A DNA stretch of 64,000 nt, from the NCBI RefSeq assembly GCF_016592595.1, contig NZ_AP012977.1:1175912-1239911 (forward strand), in the 5' to 3' direction. The stretch is from Abyssogena phaseoliformis symbiont OG214. Lineage in GTDB: Bacteria > Pseudomonadota > Gammaproteobacteria > PS1 > Pseudothioglobaceae. Below, piece after piece: positions 9,306-18,213 of the stretch. Made by a program: the position numbers and the translations under genes. Within the stretch, counting starts at the first letter, position 1. Each line of letters begins with the position of its first letter. The notes beneath the pieces are model-generated. The model searched no databases. It was given only the letters and a program-made list of their open reading frames with translations, and had not been told where the DNA came from.

Positions 9306-10037
9306 TTATGTTTTATAAACCACTAATATATTACTCTCACCTTCATGGATTGTATTAATAAACTCACTTACCATATAAACATGTATACGGGTTTTTAAGT
9401 CAGACTTTTTCAGATGTTGTAAGTCATCAAGTTTGACAATAAACAATATCTGTGATGTTTTGCCCTTGACCTCTTTCAAAAAATAGGTACTTAAAATAAG
9501 TGAATAGTTAAACTTTTTTTCGAATTAGCGCATTAACCCCAATACTTACAGGCTCAGGTTACTCTAAATCTGCCTTATCGCTATGTCTTTCATAAATTGA
9601 ATTATGTCTACCATAGCGGTCTGAAAGTCGAAGTAAATCAAGTTTATTTCTTGGGTTTTCTAACTCTATTAGATGTAAGTCTGACCCACCCGAGCTTGTT
9701 GAGTTATAAACCCCTTTAGGTATATGTATATACTTCCCAGAAGTGAGAAGTGCACTTCTGCCATCCAAATATGATATAACACCACTACCTTAAAGGCATA
9801 GTAGGACTATGTCTTTTCTAAGGTGGCAATGCATAGAGATTTCTTGTCTTGGTAAAATTTACAACTTCCATGCATCATGCATTTGATTGCAAAATATTCG
9901 ATATTCATAGCCCCACGGCTTGCTTACCAATTCATTCAAATATGTATCATTTTTAAATAATCATTTTTTATAATTTGATTATTTATTGCACTTCTAAGTT
10001 CTCTTGTACCATGAACTGACATAGTATTTACAATCAT
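9306..10037 (-). pseudogene. Broken cupin gene of the sugar-isomerase-like type
   Basis: Assembled from three frames behind a good Shine-Dalgarno (GAGG) and ATG at 10037. Pieces in order: MIVNTMSVHGTRELRS, a shift, LVSKPWGYEYRIF, an in-frame TAG, ILPRQEISMHCHLRKD (the cupin metal motif), VLLCLKGSGVISYLDG, SGKYIHIPKGVYNSTS, LIELENPRNKLDLLRL and SDRYGR. After a stop near 9559 and a further shift, a tail of about 65 codons ends at 9306 (HLKKSDLKTRIHVYMVSEF). The PWGYEY...MHCH...DRYGR order matches cupins found beside nucleotide-sugar and capsule genes. No sugar genes are nearby. Confidence 0.65.
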
Positions 10038-10095
10038 AATATAACCTCTTTTTAAATTAAAAAAATAGAATTACTATTATGAAAACCAACAACAA

Positions 10096-10614
10096 TTAAT
10101 AAACTCCCAAATTTACCTCTACTGTTGCAATTTCCTTACCAATCTTTCCATTGGAAACATGAACAGCTTTGACTTATGCAACGTATAAATTGCCTTTTCC
10201 TCCAGAACATGGCGGTAAATAAGCACCAGCCTTACCCCATTTAGGCACTTGTTGTGGCTTGACGATAAAAAATAACTCAGGCAAGTCAAACGTATGCCCT
10301 TTAACTGGAGGAATGATCACCTTAATCATTCTTTTGTCAATATAGTAACCAATTTTCCCGTGCCCACCATTATCCATCGCCTTATAGGTTTTATTGCCCT
10401 ACTCAACAACAATTGCGTTTGATTCTTTTGGAATATTGTTAACACAAATTCTTGGTGTTGAACCGTGCCCACCAAGCTTTTGACATTGTTGCCCATCAGG
10501 CACTTTGTCGCCTTTCCATGCATAATTTGCAAGAGTAGCAGTTCATGCCACCTCCTGCAAAAAGATTGCCAGATACAGTTACCGTTGAAAGATGAGATGA
10601 TTATATCTATTCAT
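10096..10614 (-). pseudogene. Remnant of an unidentified, possibly secreted protein
   Basis: Pieces on the minus strand read, in order, VTVSGNLFAGGG, TLANYAWKGDKVPDGQQC, PRICVNNIPKESNAIVVE, a TAG, TYKAMDNGGHGKIGYYI, VIIPPVKGHTFDLPE, KAGAYLPPCSGGKGNLYVA, a TAA, and VKAVHVSNGKIGKEIA. The spacing of NIP, GH, PC and a terminal strand faintly recalls phosphatidylethanolamine-binding (YbhB/YbcL) proteins, but I do not trust that. At least one frameshift and two stops break it. Confidence 0.5.
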
Positions 10615-10637
10615 TTTTTACTCTTTTGATTAATTAT

Positions 10638-11299
10638 TTAGTTTTTTAGTTTTTTAATAATTGCCTTTGCTACACTTTTACTTAATTGAGGATTTTGACC
10701 CGTAATAATATTGTCATCAATCTCAATATGATCAGATCATTCCCTTGCCTTAATATAATTTGCACCATTTTAAAGAAGTTCATCCTCTAAAAGAAATGGC
10801 ATTTTTTTCTTGCTCAGCCGCTATTTCTTCCTCGTTCGTAAATCCTGTAATAGAACGCCCAGCCAGTAATGATTTTCCATTTTTTAATGGTAGCGCCAAC
10901 AAAACAGGCTGGGCCATGACAAACTGCAACAATGTTTTTGTTATTTTCATAAAAATGCTGAAGGACACTATTAATGTTAGGATTGTTGGGTAAATCAAAC
11001 ATCGTGCCGTGACCTCCAGGGAAAAATACCACATCATAATCATCAGGACTAACTTCTGATAATTTAGAGGTGGGTTGTAGCGAATCTATGGCTTGCATCC
11101 ATTGTTCTGATTGTTCCTCTGTTGGATTACTTGGAGGGTCAATCGGTGCTGTTCCACCCTTAACACTTGCGGTTTCAACTATAAACCCTTCTTGTATAAA
11201 AAGCTGATAAGGCATAACTTACTCTTCTAGCCATATCCCTGTTGGCTTATCTTTTGGCATTATGCCACAACTCATTACTATAATTAAAATTCTTTTCAT
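10638..11299 (-). pseudogene. Broken Hsp31-like DJ-1/PfpI protein (copy 2)
   Basis: An ATG at 11299 opens MKRILIIVMSCGIMPKDK, then TGIWLEE and an in-frame TAA at about 11219. In the same frame MPYQLFIQEGFIVETASVKG, DDYDVVFFPGGHGTMFDLP and IVAVCHGPACFVGAT follow, carrying the cysteine nucleophile elbow. A frameshift near 10885 leads to NGKSLLAGRSITGFTNEEE, and the end (DNIITGQNPQLSKSVAKAI) is in yet another frame with an extra stop. The order and spacing are those of the large 'type 1 glutamine amidotransferase-like' class (Hsp31), about 225 aa. It is divergent from the broken LysR gene, its likely former regulator. Confidence 0.78.
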
Positions 11300-11403
11300 T
11301 GCTACCAACCTTTTTTGTTTAAAACAATGTATTCTGATGCCTTTTATAATATAACTAAAATCATTAAAACACCTCGTTGGTATAAATATATTTATGGTTA
11401 GCT

Positions 11404-12285
11404 TTGAATGGTGCCGTAGCTGTATACCAATCTGGCACAGTGATAGGCGCCTTAGGATTTCTTTTTTTAACACAGCCTGCTGTTAGTCAGCACACTACTT
11501 CTTTAGAAACAATGCTTGGTACAAAGTTATTTGAAAGAATGCCAAGAAAAATGATTCTAACAGATGATGGCGAGGCACTCTATTCTAGAGTGGTTTCATC
11601 GGTCAATATTCTTGAATCAACAACCAATACATATTATCGAGAAAGAAACAACCCAACATCCCTAGTTAGATTAGGCTCTCCTAATGAGTTTTTCCTTAAG
11701 AAAATTTTAAGCTATCTAGGTGAAGAGGATTACATATATCGCATTACTTTTGGGAGCGCTCATGGTTTGTGCTAGACAAATTAGAAAAGAGAAGACTAGA
11801 TATTGTCGTTGCCACAAGAAAAGAGCTTTACAACAAAAGAATTGAATATCAAAAACTATTCGTAGAAAAGTTTGTTTTAGTGCAATCAACAAAATCAAGC
11901 AGTTCACTGAAAAAATTTACAGACAATGAAAAAGGGCGCCCTAGCAAGTCCTTATTACTACAACAGAACTAGATAAGTTACGATACAGGCCTGCCAATTA
12001 TTCTCCGGTATTGGAATGACGTCTTTCAAACAAGACCAACCATCACGCCTTCTATTGTTATCCCCAACTTAAGCATTCATGGTAAAGGCCGTTGAAATGG
12101 ACAAAGGTATCAGCACACTACCTTCCTACATTTGTGTTGATGCAATCAAAGAAGAAAAGCTAGAAATTATAAATTTACCTAAAAGTACTAACATTACTAA
12201 TGACATATGGATTGCATATCGGAAAGAAGATTTGAAAAACAAAAGCATTGCATTACTCATCAAAACTCTAGTTAGTAACACCTAA
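11404..12285 (+). pseudogene. Broken LysR-family regulator
   Basis: The start appears to be TTG at 11404. The first piece has the LysR winged-helix domain: NGAVAVYQSGTVIGAL, LFLTQPAVSQHTTSLE, LGTKLFERMPRKMILTDDGE. It ends at 11775 after a one-base shift; DKLEKRRLDIVVATRKELY and KFVLVQSTKSS follow in a second frame, then GLPIIRRYWNDVFQTRPTI and, after another shift, the C-terminal effector domain (VEMDKGISTLPSYICVDAIK) to 12285. Together these are about 290 codons, normal for a LysR protein. It is divergent from the Hsp31-like gene, the usual arrangement for regulator and target. Confidence 0.78.
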
Positions 12286-12370
12286 CCAAATTACTACCAA
12301 CTCACAAGTTTCAAAACAATAAAACAAACGAGTAAACCGATAAATACTAAAACCATACTCTGCTGGTGTT

Positions 12371-13867
12371 TTAGTTGTCAAATCTCCGATACCCAATTAC
12401 CTCAATTAAATGAGCTTTATCAACAATTTCATCACTTGCTAAATCTGTAATTGTTTTAGCAACTTTTAAAATACGACGATAAGCACAGGCTGATAGATTG
12501 AGTTTGTCGATGATGCTGGATAATAGTTGTTTGTTGTCTTGGCTTAGGTTAACCAATTTTTCTATTTCATCAGGTGCAAGTTTGTCATTAGATTTACCTT
12601 GTCTTTTTAATTGGATATTGTGGGCTTTAATGACTTTTTTTTGATGGTTTCACTGTTTTCCGTATTTTCAGTACTTTGATTAAGTAAAACCTCTTTAGGC
12701 AAGGGTGGTCATCTAGCGCCATGTCAATCCTATCTAGTAGTGGGCCTGATATTTTATTTTTATATCGATCAATTTGGTCGCTAGTGCAGTGGCGTTTAGC
12801 AGTGCCGTCGCCATAATATCCACAAGGGCAAGGGTTCATTGCGCCGATAAGTTGGAAATTTGCAGGGAAAGTGACCTGTTGGGTGGCACGGGATAGGTGG
12901 ATTTTACCGTTTTCTAGGGGCTGGCGTAAGACTTCTAGAACGTCTCAAGGGAATTCGGGTAATTCGTCTAAAAATAGCACGCCTTCATGGGCTAGTGAAA
13001 TTTCACCTGACTTAGGGGCTAAACCACCGCCGACTAATGCAACTCTAAAGATGAGTGGTGTGGGCTACGAAATGGGCGGATTTTTAAGTTGGGTTAGCTC
13101 TAGGGGTTTTATTGGCGACTGAATAAATAGAGGAGCATTCTAAGGCTTTATCGATGCTTAGTGGTGGCATGATTGAGGGTAGACATTCTGCTAACATGGT
13201 TTTGCCTGAACCAGGTGGACCGATTAAAAGTAAATTGTATCCGCCACTTGCGGCAATTTCAAGTGCGTGTTTAACGTGGTGTTGCCCCTTAACTTTGGAA
13301 AAATCATTATTATAAATTGGTTGACTATCAGCTAAATTGTGCGTTAATTTATTAACACCCCTAACACCTTGTAGAAACTCACATACTTTAAGCAAATGCG
13401 CACATGGGTAAATAATGGCTTTGTCAACCAGCGCATATTGATTTGAATCTTGATTTGGCAGGATAATGTAATGTAATGCAATGCAATACTTGGCTTGGCT
13501 ACTTGCAATAATAGCTGGCAGTAATCCTTCAGTTACTTGAAGTGAGCCGTCTAAGCCTAGCTCACCATAAAATTCAAATGAGTTAATGTCAGCACTGGGT
13601 TTAATTTGTTTAGAGACCAGTAGTAATCCAATGGCAATAGGCAAGTCATATCTACCAACGCTTTTGAATAAATTGGCTGGGGGCAAGACTAACAGTAATT
13701 CGCCCTTTAGGGAATTTGAACTTTGAGGTCATAATTACGCTGCACACATGGTCTTTGCTTTCTCGCACTGCACCTTCAGGCAAGCCAACAATAGAAAACC
13801 CTGGCAAACCGCCTGAAATATGCACCTTAATAGTTACCAATGGTGCATCAAGCCCTGTTTGATGCAT
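12371..13867 (-). pseudogene. comM: Broken comM (YifB-type AAA+ helicase)
   Basis: The pieces match ComM in order: GLDAPLVTIKVHISGGLPGF with SIVGLPEGAVRESKDHV, then after a shift near 13670 VGRYDLPIAIGLLL, the Walker A loop IGPPGSGKTMLAECLPS, then after a shift near 13100 [20 protein letters not shown], an in-frame TGA at about 12946 ([15 protein letters not shown] continues), [25 protein letters not shown] and, after more shifts, the C-terminal LNLSACAYRRILKVAKTI. ComM helps integrate incoming DNA during natural transformation. At least four lesions make this a clear pseudogene. It ends 20 bp from tsaD. Confidence 0.88.
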
Positions 13868-13887
13868 CAGTAAATAATTTGCTTAGT

Positions 13888-14937
13888 TTACTCAATTTGG
13901 CTTAATTCCTCTAAATTCCATCTGGGCTTGATGTTAATTTCATGATGGGTGTCACGTTGTCCACAGCTCAGGCGAAAATTCCCAACTAGAGCTATCATAG
14001 CACCGTTATCAGTGCAGAATTCTTGCCTTGGATAAAAAACATTCGCGCCCACTTTTTTACCCATTTGATTAAGTTCTTTGCGTAAAGATAAATTTGCACT
14101 AACACCGCCTGCAACTACAAGCGTTGTGTATTGAGTTTGTTCTAACGCCCTTCTACATTTAATCATGAGTGTTTGTGTAGTAGCCACTTCAAATGCTTTA
14201 GCAATGTCTGCTTTTTTGTTAGGATGCTTGGCAAAAGTATTACGTGCAAACGTTTTAAGACCACTAAAACTAAAATCAAGACCAGGACGGTCAACCATAG
14301 GGCGTGGAAACTTAAACGCATCAGGATTGCCTTGCTCGGCAAGCATCGCTAAAGCAGAACCGCCAGGATAACCTAAACCCAAAATCTTTGCTGTTTTATC
14401 AAATGCCTCGCCCACCGCATCATCTAAAGACTCGCCCAAAATTTTGTATTGACCAATGGCTTTAACATCAATCAGCATGGTGTGGCCACCTGAAACCAGC
14501 AAAGCCACAAAGGGAAATTTGGGCTGAGACTCTTCCAGTAAAGGGGCCAATAAATGCCCTTCCATATGGTGTACAGCTAAAGACGGAATATCCAAACTCC
14601 AAGCCAAAGATTTAGCCACCGCACCTCCTACCAAAAGCGCACCTGCCAGGCCAGGCCCAGCTGTATAAGCAATGCCACTTAAATCTTGTAGAGTAAATTT
14701 TGCCTCTGCTAAAACTGCTTTAATTAAAGGTAGTACTCTTTGAATATGATCGCGTGATGCTAGTTCAGGAACCACGCCACCATACTCGGCATGAATTTCA
14801 ACGGATGAAAATAATTGATGCCCGATAAGACCAAGTTCAGAATGGTACAAGCCAATACCTGTTTCATCACAAGAGCTTTCTATGCCCAGCGTAATGAAGT
14901 CAAGCTGAGTGGTTTGTTGATCTTGATGATTGTGCAT
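13888..14937 (-). CDS. tsaD: TsaD, tRNA threonylcarbamoyladenosine synthesis protein
   Basis: 349 aa, full length. ASKHA-fold protein that transfers the threonylcarbamoyl group to A37 of ANN-decoding tRNAs, with TsaB and TsaE. The N-terminal [17 protein letters not shown], the metal-binding histidines in [20 protein letters not shown] and the later [10 protein letters not shown] are all intact. lptB lies two bases upstream on the same strand. Confidence 0.96.
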   Translation of the reverse strand: MHNHQDQQTTQLDFITLGIESSCDETGIGLYHSELGLIGHQLFSSVEIHAEYGGVVPELASRDHIQRVLPLIKAVLAEAKFTLQDLSGIAYTAGPGLAGALLVGGAVAKSLAWSLDIPSLAVHHMEGHLLAPLLEESQPKFPFVALLVSGGHTMLIDVKAIGQYKILGESLDDAVGEAFDKTAKILGLGYPGGSALAMLAEQGNPDAFKFPRPMVDRPGLDFSFSGLKTFARNTFAKHPNKKADIAKAFEVATTQTLMIKCRRALEQTQYTTLVVAGGVSANLSLRKELNQMGKKVGANVFYPRQEFCTDNGAMIALVGNFRLSCGQRDTHHEINIKPRWNLEELSQIE

Positions 14938-14939
14938 TA

Positions 14940-15665
14940 CTAGTCATACTCGCCTAAATAAACCTCGCGAACTTTTTCATTGTAAAGAATTTGCTCTTTA
15001 TTACCTTGTGCAATAATCGCACCATTATGCAGCACATAGGAGTGATCACAAGTATCTAACATTTCACGATAATTATGATCCGTAATTAAGATGCCAATAT
15101 CTTTGCCTTTTAAGTGGTAAATAATTTTTTGAATATCCCCGACAGAAATTGGATCAACGCCTGCAAATGGCTCATCAAGTAGTACAAATTTTGGATCCAT
15201 TGCCAGTGCTCTAGCAATCTCTACTCTTCTTCTTTCACCGCCAGACAAACTGATACCTTTGATGTGGCGAATATGTTCAATACTGAATTCTGCCAACAAT
15301 TCCTCTAACCGATGAACTCTTTGTTTTTTATTAAGGCTAGAGTTTAACTCCAACACCGCCATAATGTTGTTTTCCACTGAAAGCTTGCGAAAAATAGAAG
15401 GCTCTTGAGGCAAGTAACCAAGCCCTAAATCAGCACGCTTGTGCATGGGCAAATGGTCAATTCTTTTTTTGTTTAAAGATACTTTGCCTGAATTTGCTCT
15501 AACCAAACCACAAGCAATATAAAAACAAGTGGTTTTCCCCGCGCCATTTGGACCTAACAATCCAACCACCTCGCCACCTTGTACAAAAAATGAAACATCG
15601 TTAACCACATCCCTGCCTGCGTAAGATTTACTAATATTTTGTATGCTTAAAGCGTTACTAGACAT
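14940..15665 (-). CDS. lptB: LptB, lipopolysaccharide-export ABC ATPase
   Basis: 241 aa, as in other LptB proteins. It has Walker A ([14 protein letters not shown]), the Q-loop with [10 protein letters not shown], the signature [16 protein letters not shown], Walker B ([13 protein letters not shown]) and the switch histidine ([10 protein letters not shown]). It powers extraction of LPS from the inner membrane with LptF, LptG and LptC. lptA and lptC, often just upstream, are absent; instead a broken bactofilin gene lies divergent. Confidence 0.95.
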   Translation of the reverse strand: MSSNALSIQNISKSYAGRDVVNDVSFFVQGGEVVGLLGPNGAGKTTCFYIACGLVRANSGKVSLNKKRIDHLPMHKRADLGLGYLPQEPSIFRKLSVENNIMAVLELNSSLNKKQRVHRLEELLAEFSIEHIRHIKGISLSGGERRRVEIARALAMDPKFVLLDEPFAGVDPISVGDIQKIIYHLKGKDIGILITDHNYREMLDTCDHSYVLHNGAIIAQGNKEQILYNEKVREVYLGEYD

Positions 15666-15715
15666 AGTGATTGATATTGATTATAGTCAACGATTATAAC
15701 AGTTAACCTGCTATT

Positions 15716-16185
15716 ATGTTTAATACTAAAAAACCTGAACCAAATAATAATCAAGAGCAAACAAGTGTTAGCACACAAAGAACTGTTGTTAGTGCTGAAT
15801 AAAAACCCAATCTAAGACAATCATATCTAAAGGGTGTCATATTAAGGGCGATGTTTCTGGTGGCGATGATATGAGTATCTTTGGAAAAATTGAAGGTACA
15901 GAACCCTAAAAAAATAACTTGGTTACAATTGAAAAATTAGCCAAAATTAACGTAGATGTTTTTGCTAAAATTGTTAATGTTAATATTAAAGGCAACATTG
16001 AAGCAAGTGAAAAAATTGTCATTACTGGCAGTAGTAACGTTACTGGAGATATGAGCGCACCAAAAGTTATTTTAAAAGATGGTTCTTACTTTAAAGACAT
16101 TGTTTCAATGACAGACACCAAAGTAAACACCGTGCCAATCAACACTAACAAAGATGTAAAAACTCAGATGAATAAATCGGTTTAA
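15716..16185 (+). pseudogene. Broken bactofilin gene
   Basis: An ATG at 15716 opens MFNTKKPEPNNNQEQTSVST, which stops after 29 codons (TAA near 15803). In a shifted frame follow KTIISKGCHIKGDVSGGDDM and SIFGKIEG, then another stop near 15907, and the remaining 88 codons are open (KINVDVFAKIVNVNIKGNIE, SNVTGDMSAPKVILKDGSYF). The repeated beta-helix pattern and the 'I.KG..I.G...GGDD..I.G..EG' start identify a bactofilin, a polymerising scaffold for cell shape or surface structures. Its 3' end overlaps birA by 41 bp on the other strand. Confidence 0.8.
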
Positions 16186-16897
16186 CACCGTATTGGGTTT
16201 TAACCAATAAAATGCCTTGGTGATTGACCCCAAGGCAAGTACCACTAAATAACTGTGCCTTGCTTGTATGCTTAACTTGCTTGCCTAGTAAATAATCTAC
16301 TTTTACCCACTTGGCATAAAACTCACCAAAGCCACTTGATTCAAAAATATCAAAATATTCTAAAATTTTGTTAATTAAATCTTTACTCAAATTAAGCTTA
16401 TCAACCGGTGTTGAAATTATTTTTTTCAAATCTATCCAAGATGTTTCACACTGAAAATCTTCATTAAAGTTAACATTCAGCCCCAAGCCAATAATGACTG
16501 ATTGATAATCACCTTGTAGTGAATTCTCAATCAAAATACCTGCTAATTTTCTACCTTCAAAATAAACATCATTTGGCCATTTGAGTTTCAAATCAGAAAT
16601 ACCGTATTTTTCTAACACATCAACCAATGCCAAACCAACCACCAAACTTAACCCACTCAATAAAATATTACTAGGAAAAACATAGCGAATTGATAACATA
16701 ATGCTTGTGTCTTTCTGACTTAGCCATTTTCTATCGTATTGACCCTTGCCATGGGTTTGTTCAGAAGTAACACAAACTTGAGTTTTTGTGCAAAAGGCTA
16801 ACTGAGCTAGGTAATCATTGGTGCTGGGTATTGAATCAAAAGCAAAGCACTTAATATCATCACTCAAATAATTTTTTAAATCAGAATAATTAGCCAT
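16145..16897 (-). CDS. birA: Biotin-[acetyl-CoA-carboxylase] ligase (no DNA-binding domain)
   Basis: 250 aa from the ATG at 16897 (MANYSDLKNYLS); a start at 16927 would add ten residues lying within dgkA. It has the ligase core: SIPSTNDYLA, the biotin/ATP loop as TSEQTHGKGQYDRKW (varied from the usual GRGRRGR), KWPNDV, GRKLAGILIE and IGLGLNVN. The N-terminal helix-turn-helix of E. coli BirA is absent, so it should biotinylate the carboxyl carrier protein without repressing transcription. It overlaps dgkA by 22 bases. Confidence 0.9.
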   Translation of the reverse strand: MANYSDLKNYLSDDIKCFAFDSIPSTNDYLAQLAFCTKTQVCVTSEQTHGKGQYDRKWLSQKDTSIMLSIRYVFPSNILLSGLSLVVGLALVDVLEKYGISDLKLKWPNDVYFEGRKLAGILIENSLQGDYQSVIIGLGLNVNFNEDFQCETSWIDLKKIISTPVDKLNLSKDLINKILEYFDIFESSGFGEFYAKWVKVDYLLGKQVKHTSKAQLFSGTCLGVNHQGILLVKTQYGVKPIYSSEFLHLC

Positions 16898-17232
16898 GAT
16901 ATAACAAGTAGCGTTAATGATAACCATACTGCTGCAGAACCCATATCCTTTGCAGCGCCTGATAATACGTGATATTCATCACCAATTCTATCAACCACCG
17001 ATTCAATGGCTGAGTTTAAAACTTCAACAATTAAAACCAAAAATATAGGCATAATTAATAGCACTTTATCAACAGATGACTCTCCTAGCCACAACACCAA
17101 AGGAATTAACACAATACTTAACCACAACTCTTGCCTAAAAGCTGCTTCAGATTGATAGCAAAACTTTAAGCCCTTCATGGAAAAGACAAAAGCATTGATA
17201 ACTCTGCCCAACCCTGTTCGTTCATTTTTCAT
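16876..17232 (-). CDS. dgkA: Diacylglycerol kinase
   Basis: 118 aa, the size of E. coli DgkA, with an N-terminal amphipathic stretch and three transmembrane helices. The signature EVLNSAIESVVDRIG and the surface EAAFRQEL are present. It phosphorylates diacylglycerol to phosphatidate, recycling lipid from membrane-derived turnover. The 9-bp tandem repeat begins 11 bp upstream of its start, so its promoter must lie in or beyond the repeat. Confidence 0.94.
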   Translation of the reverse strand: MKNERTGLGRVINAFVFSMKGLKFCYQSEAAFRQELWLSIVLIPLVLWLGESSVDKVLLIMPIFLVLIVEVLNSAIESVVDRIGDEYHVLSGAAKDMGSAAVWLSLTLLVISWLIILI

Positions 17233-17242
17233 GCAAACTCAT

Positions 17243-17442
17243 TTAAATAGTTAAAATAGTTAAAATAGTTAAAATAGTTAAAATAGTTAAAATAGTTAAA
17301 ATAGTTAAAATAGTTAAAATAGTTAAAATAGTTAAAATAGTTAAAATAGTTAAAATAGTTAAAATAGTTAAAATAGTTAAAATAGTTAAAATAGTTAAAA
17401 TAGTTAAAATAGTTAAAATAGTTAAAATAGTTAAAATAGTTA
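17243..17442. repeat. 9-bp tandem repeat, 21 perfect copies (TTAAAATAG)
   Basis: Unit TTAAAATAG repeats without error from 17251 to 17439 (21 copies), flanked by a partial unit at 17243 and TTA at 17440. It fills almost the whole gap between divergent dgkA and truA. Because the unit is three codons long, one frame reads as an endless Leu-Thr-Ile repeat on the minus strand, but that frame has no other coding signs. Perfect copies suggest recent expansion by slippage. Each unit contains TAAAAT, close to a -10 box. Confidence 0.97.
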
Positions 17443-17468
17443 ACTTAATTTTACCCAAAATTTGAATC

Positions 17469-18212
17469 ATGAAAATAGCATTAGGCGTTGAGTACTTAGG
17501 CACAAACTTCCATGGCTGGCAGTGTCAAAAATCTAACATTCGCACTGTACAGCACGTAGTTGAGCAAGCCCTATCAAGCGTTGCCAGTCATCCCGTTAGG
17601 GTGTTTTGTTCTGGTAGAACCGATGCTGGCGTACACGCCACCTGCCAAGTTATTCACTTTGAAACCAGCGTTAAACGCGAAGATAAGGCTTGGCTATTTG
17701 GTGGCAATGTTAATCTGCCAAGCGATGTCAATTTTACTTGGGCAAAACACGTTGATGATAATTTCCACGCACGATTTAGTGCCACTGCTAGACAATACAA
17801 CTATAAAATACACAACACAAAAGTTCGCTCTGCCCTCATAGCGACCCACTCATTATGGGAGCCAAGAAAATTGGACATAATGGCAATGGATAAAGCCAGC
17901 AAATATTTAACTAGCGAACATGACTTTTCAGCCTTCCGAGGTAGTTTATGTCAAGAAAAATCTCCCATTAAAACCATTGAATTTATAAAACTAGCTAAGT
18001 CTGCTGACAACATTTTACTAGACATAAAAGCCAACGCCTTTTTACACCACATGGTACGCAATATTGTTGGTACACTGCTCAAAGTAGGTAAAGGCGAAAA
18101 ATCCATTGAATGGGTCAAAGAGGTGCTGGACAGCAAGCAACGCAAGCAAGCCGGCCCTACTGCACCACCCCAAGGGCTTTATTTTATTAAAGCCTTTTAC
18201 TCTAATTTATAA
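17469..18212 (+). CDS. truA: TruA, tRNA pseudouridine(38-40) synthase
   Basis: 247 aa. The catalytic aspartate motif FCSGRTDAGVHATCQV lies near residue 52, preceded by LGTNFHGWQCQ and followed by FHARFSATARQYNYKI and FLHHMVRNIVGTLL. It modifies the anticodon stem-loop of several tRNAs. No Shine-Dalgarno is evident before the ATG; the tandem repeat ends 26 bp upstream. It converges with metE, with one base between the stops. Confidence 0.95.
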   Translation: MKIALGVEYLGTNFHGWQCQKSNIRTVQHVVEQALSSVASHPVRVFCSGRTDAGVHATCQVIHFETSVKREDKAWLFGGNVNLPSDVNFTWAKHVDDNFHARFSATARQYNYKIHNTKVRSALIATHSLWEPRKLDIMAMDKASKYLTSEHDFSAFRGSLCQEKSPIKTIEFIKLAKSADNILLDIKANAFLHHMVRNIVGTLLKVGKGEKSIEWVKEVLDSKQRKQAGPTAPPQGLYFIKAFYSNL

Positions 18213-18213
18213 A

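Noticed and set aside
17243..17442. CRISPR array
   Set aside because: The units are directly joined and only 9 bp long, with no spacers and no cas genes.
17243..17503. Open frame of 86 codons with (Leu-Thr-Ile)n
   Set aside because: It is a by-product of a 9-bp repeat that is a multiple of three; no Shine-Dalgarno and it overlaps truA.
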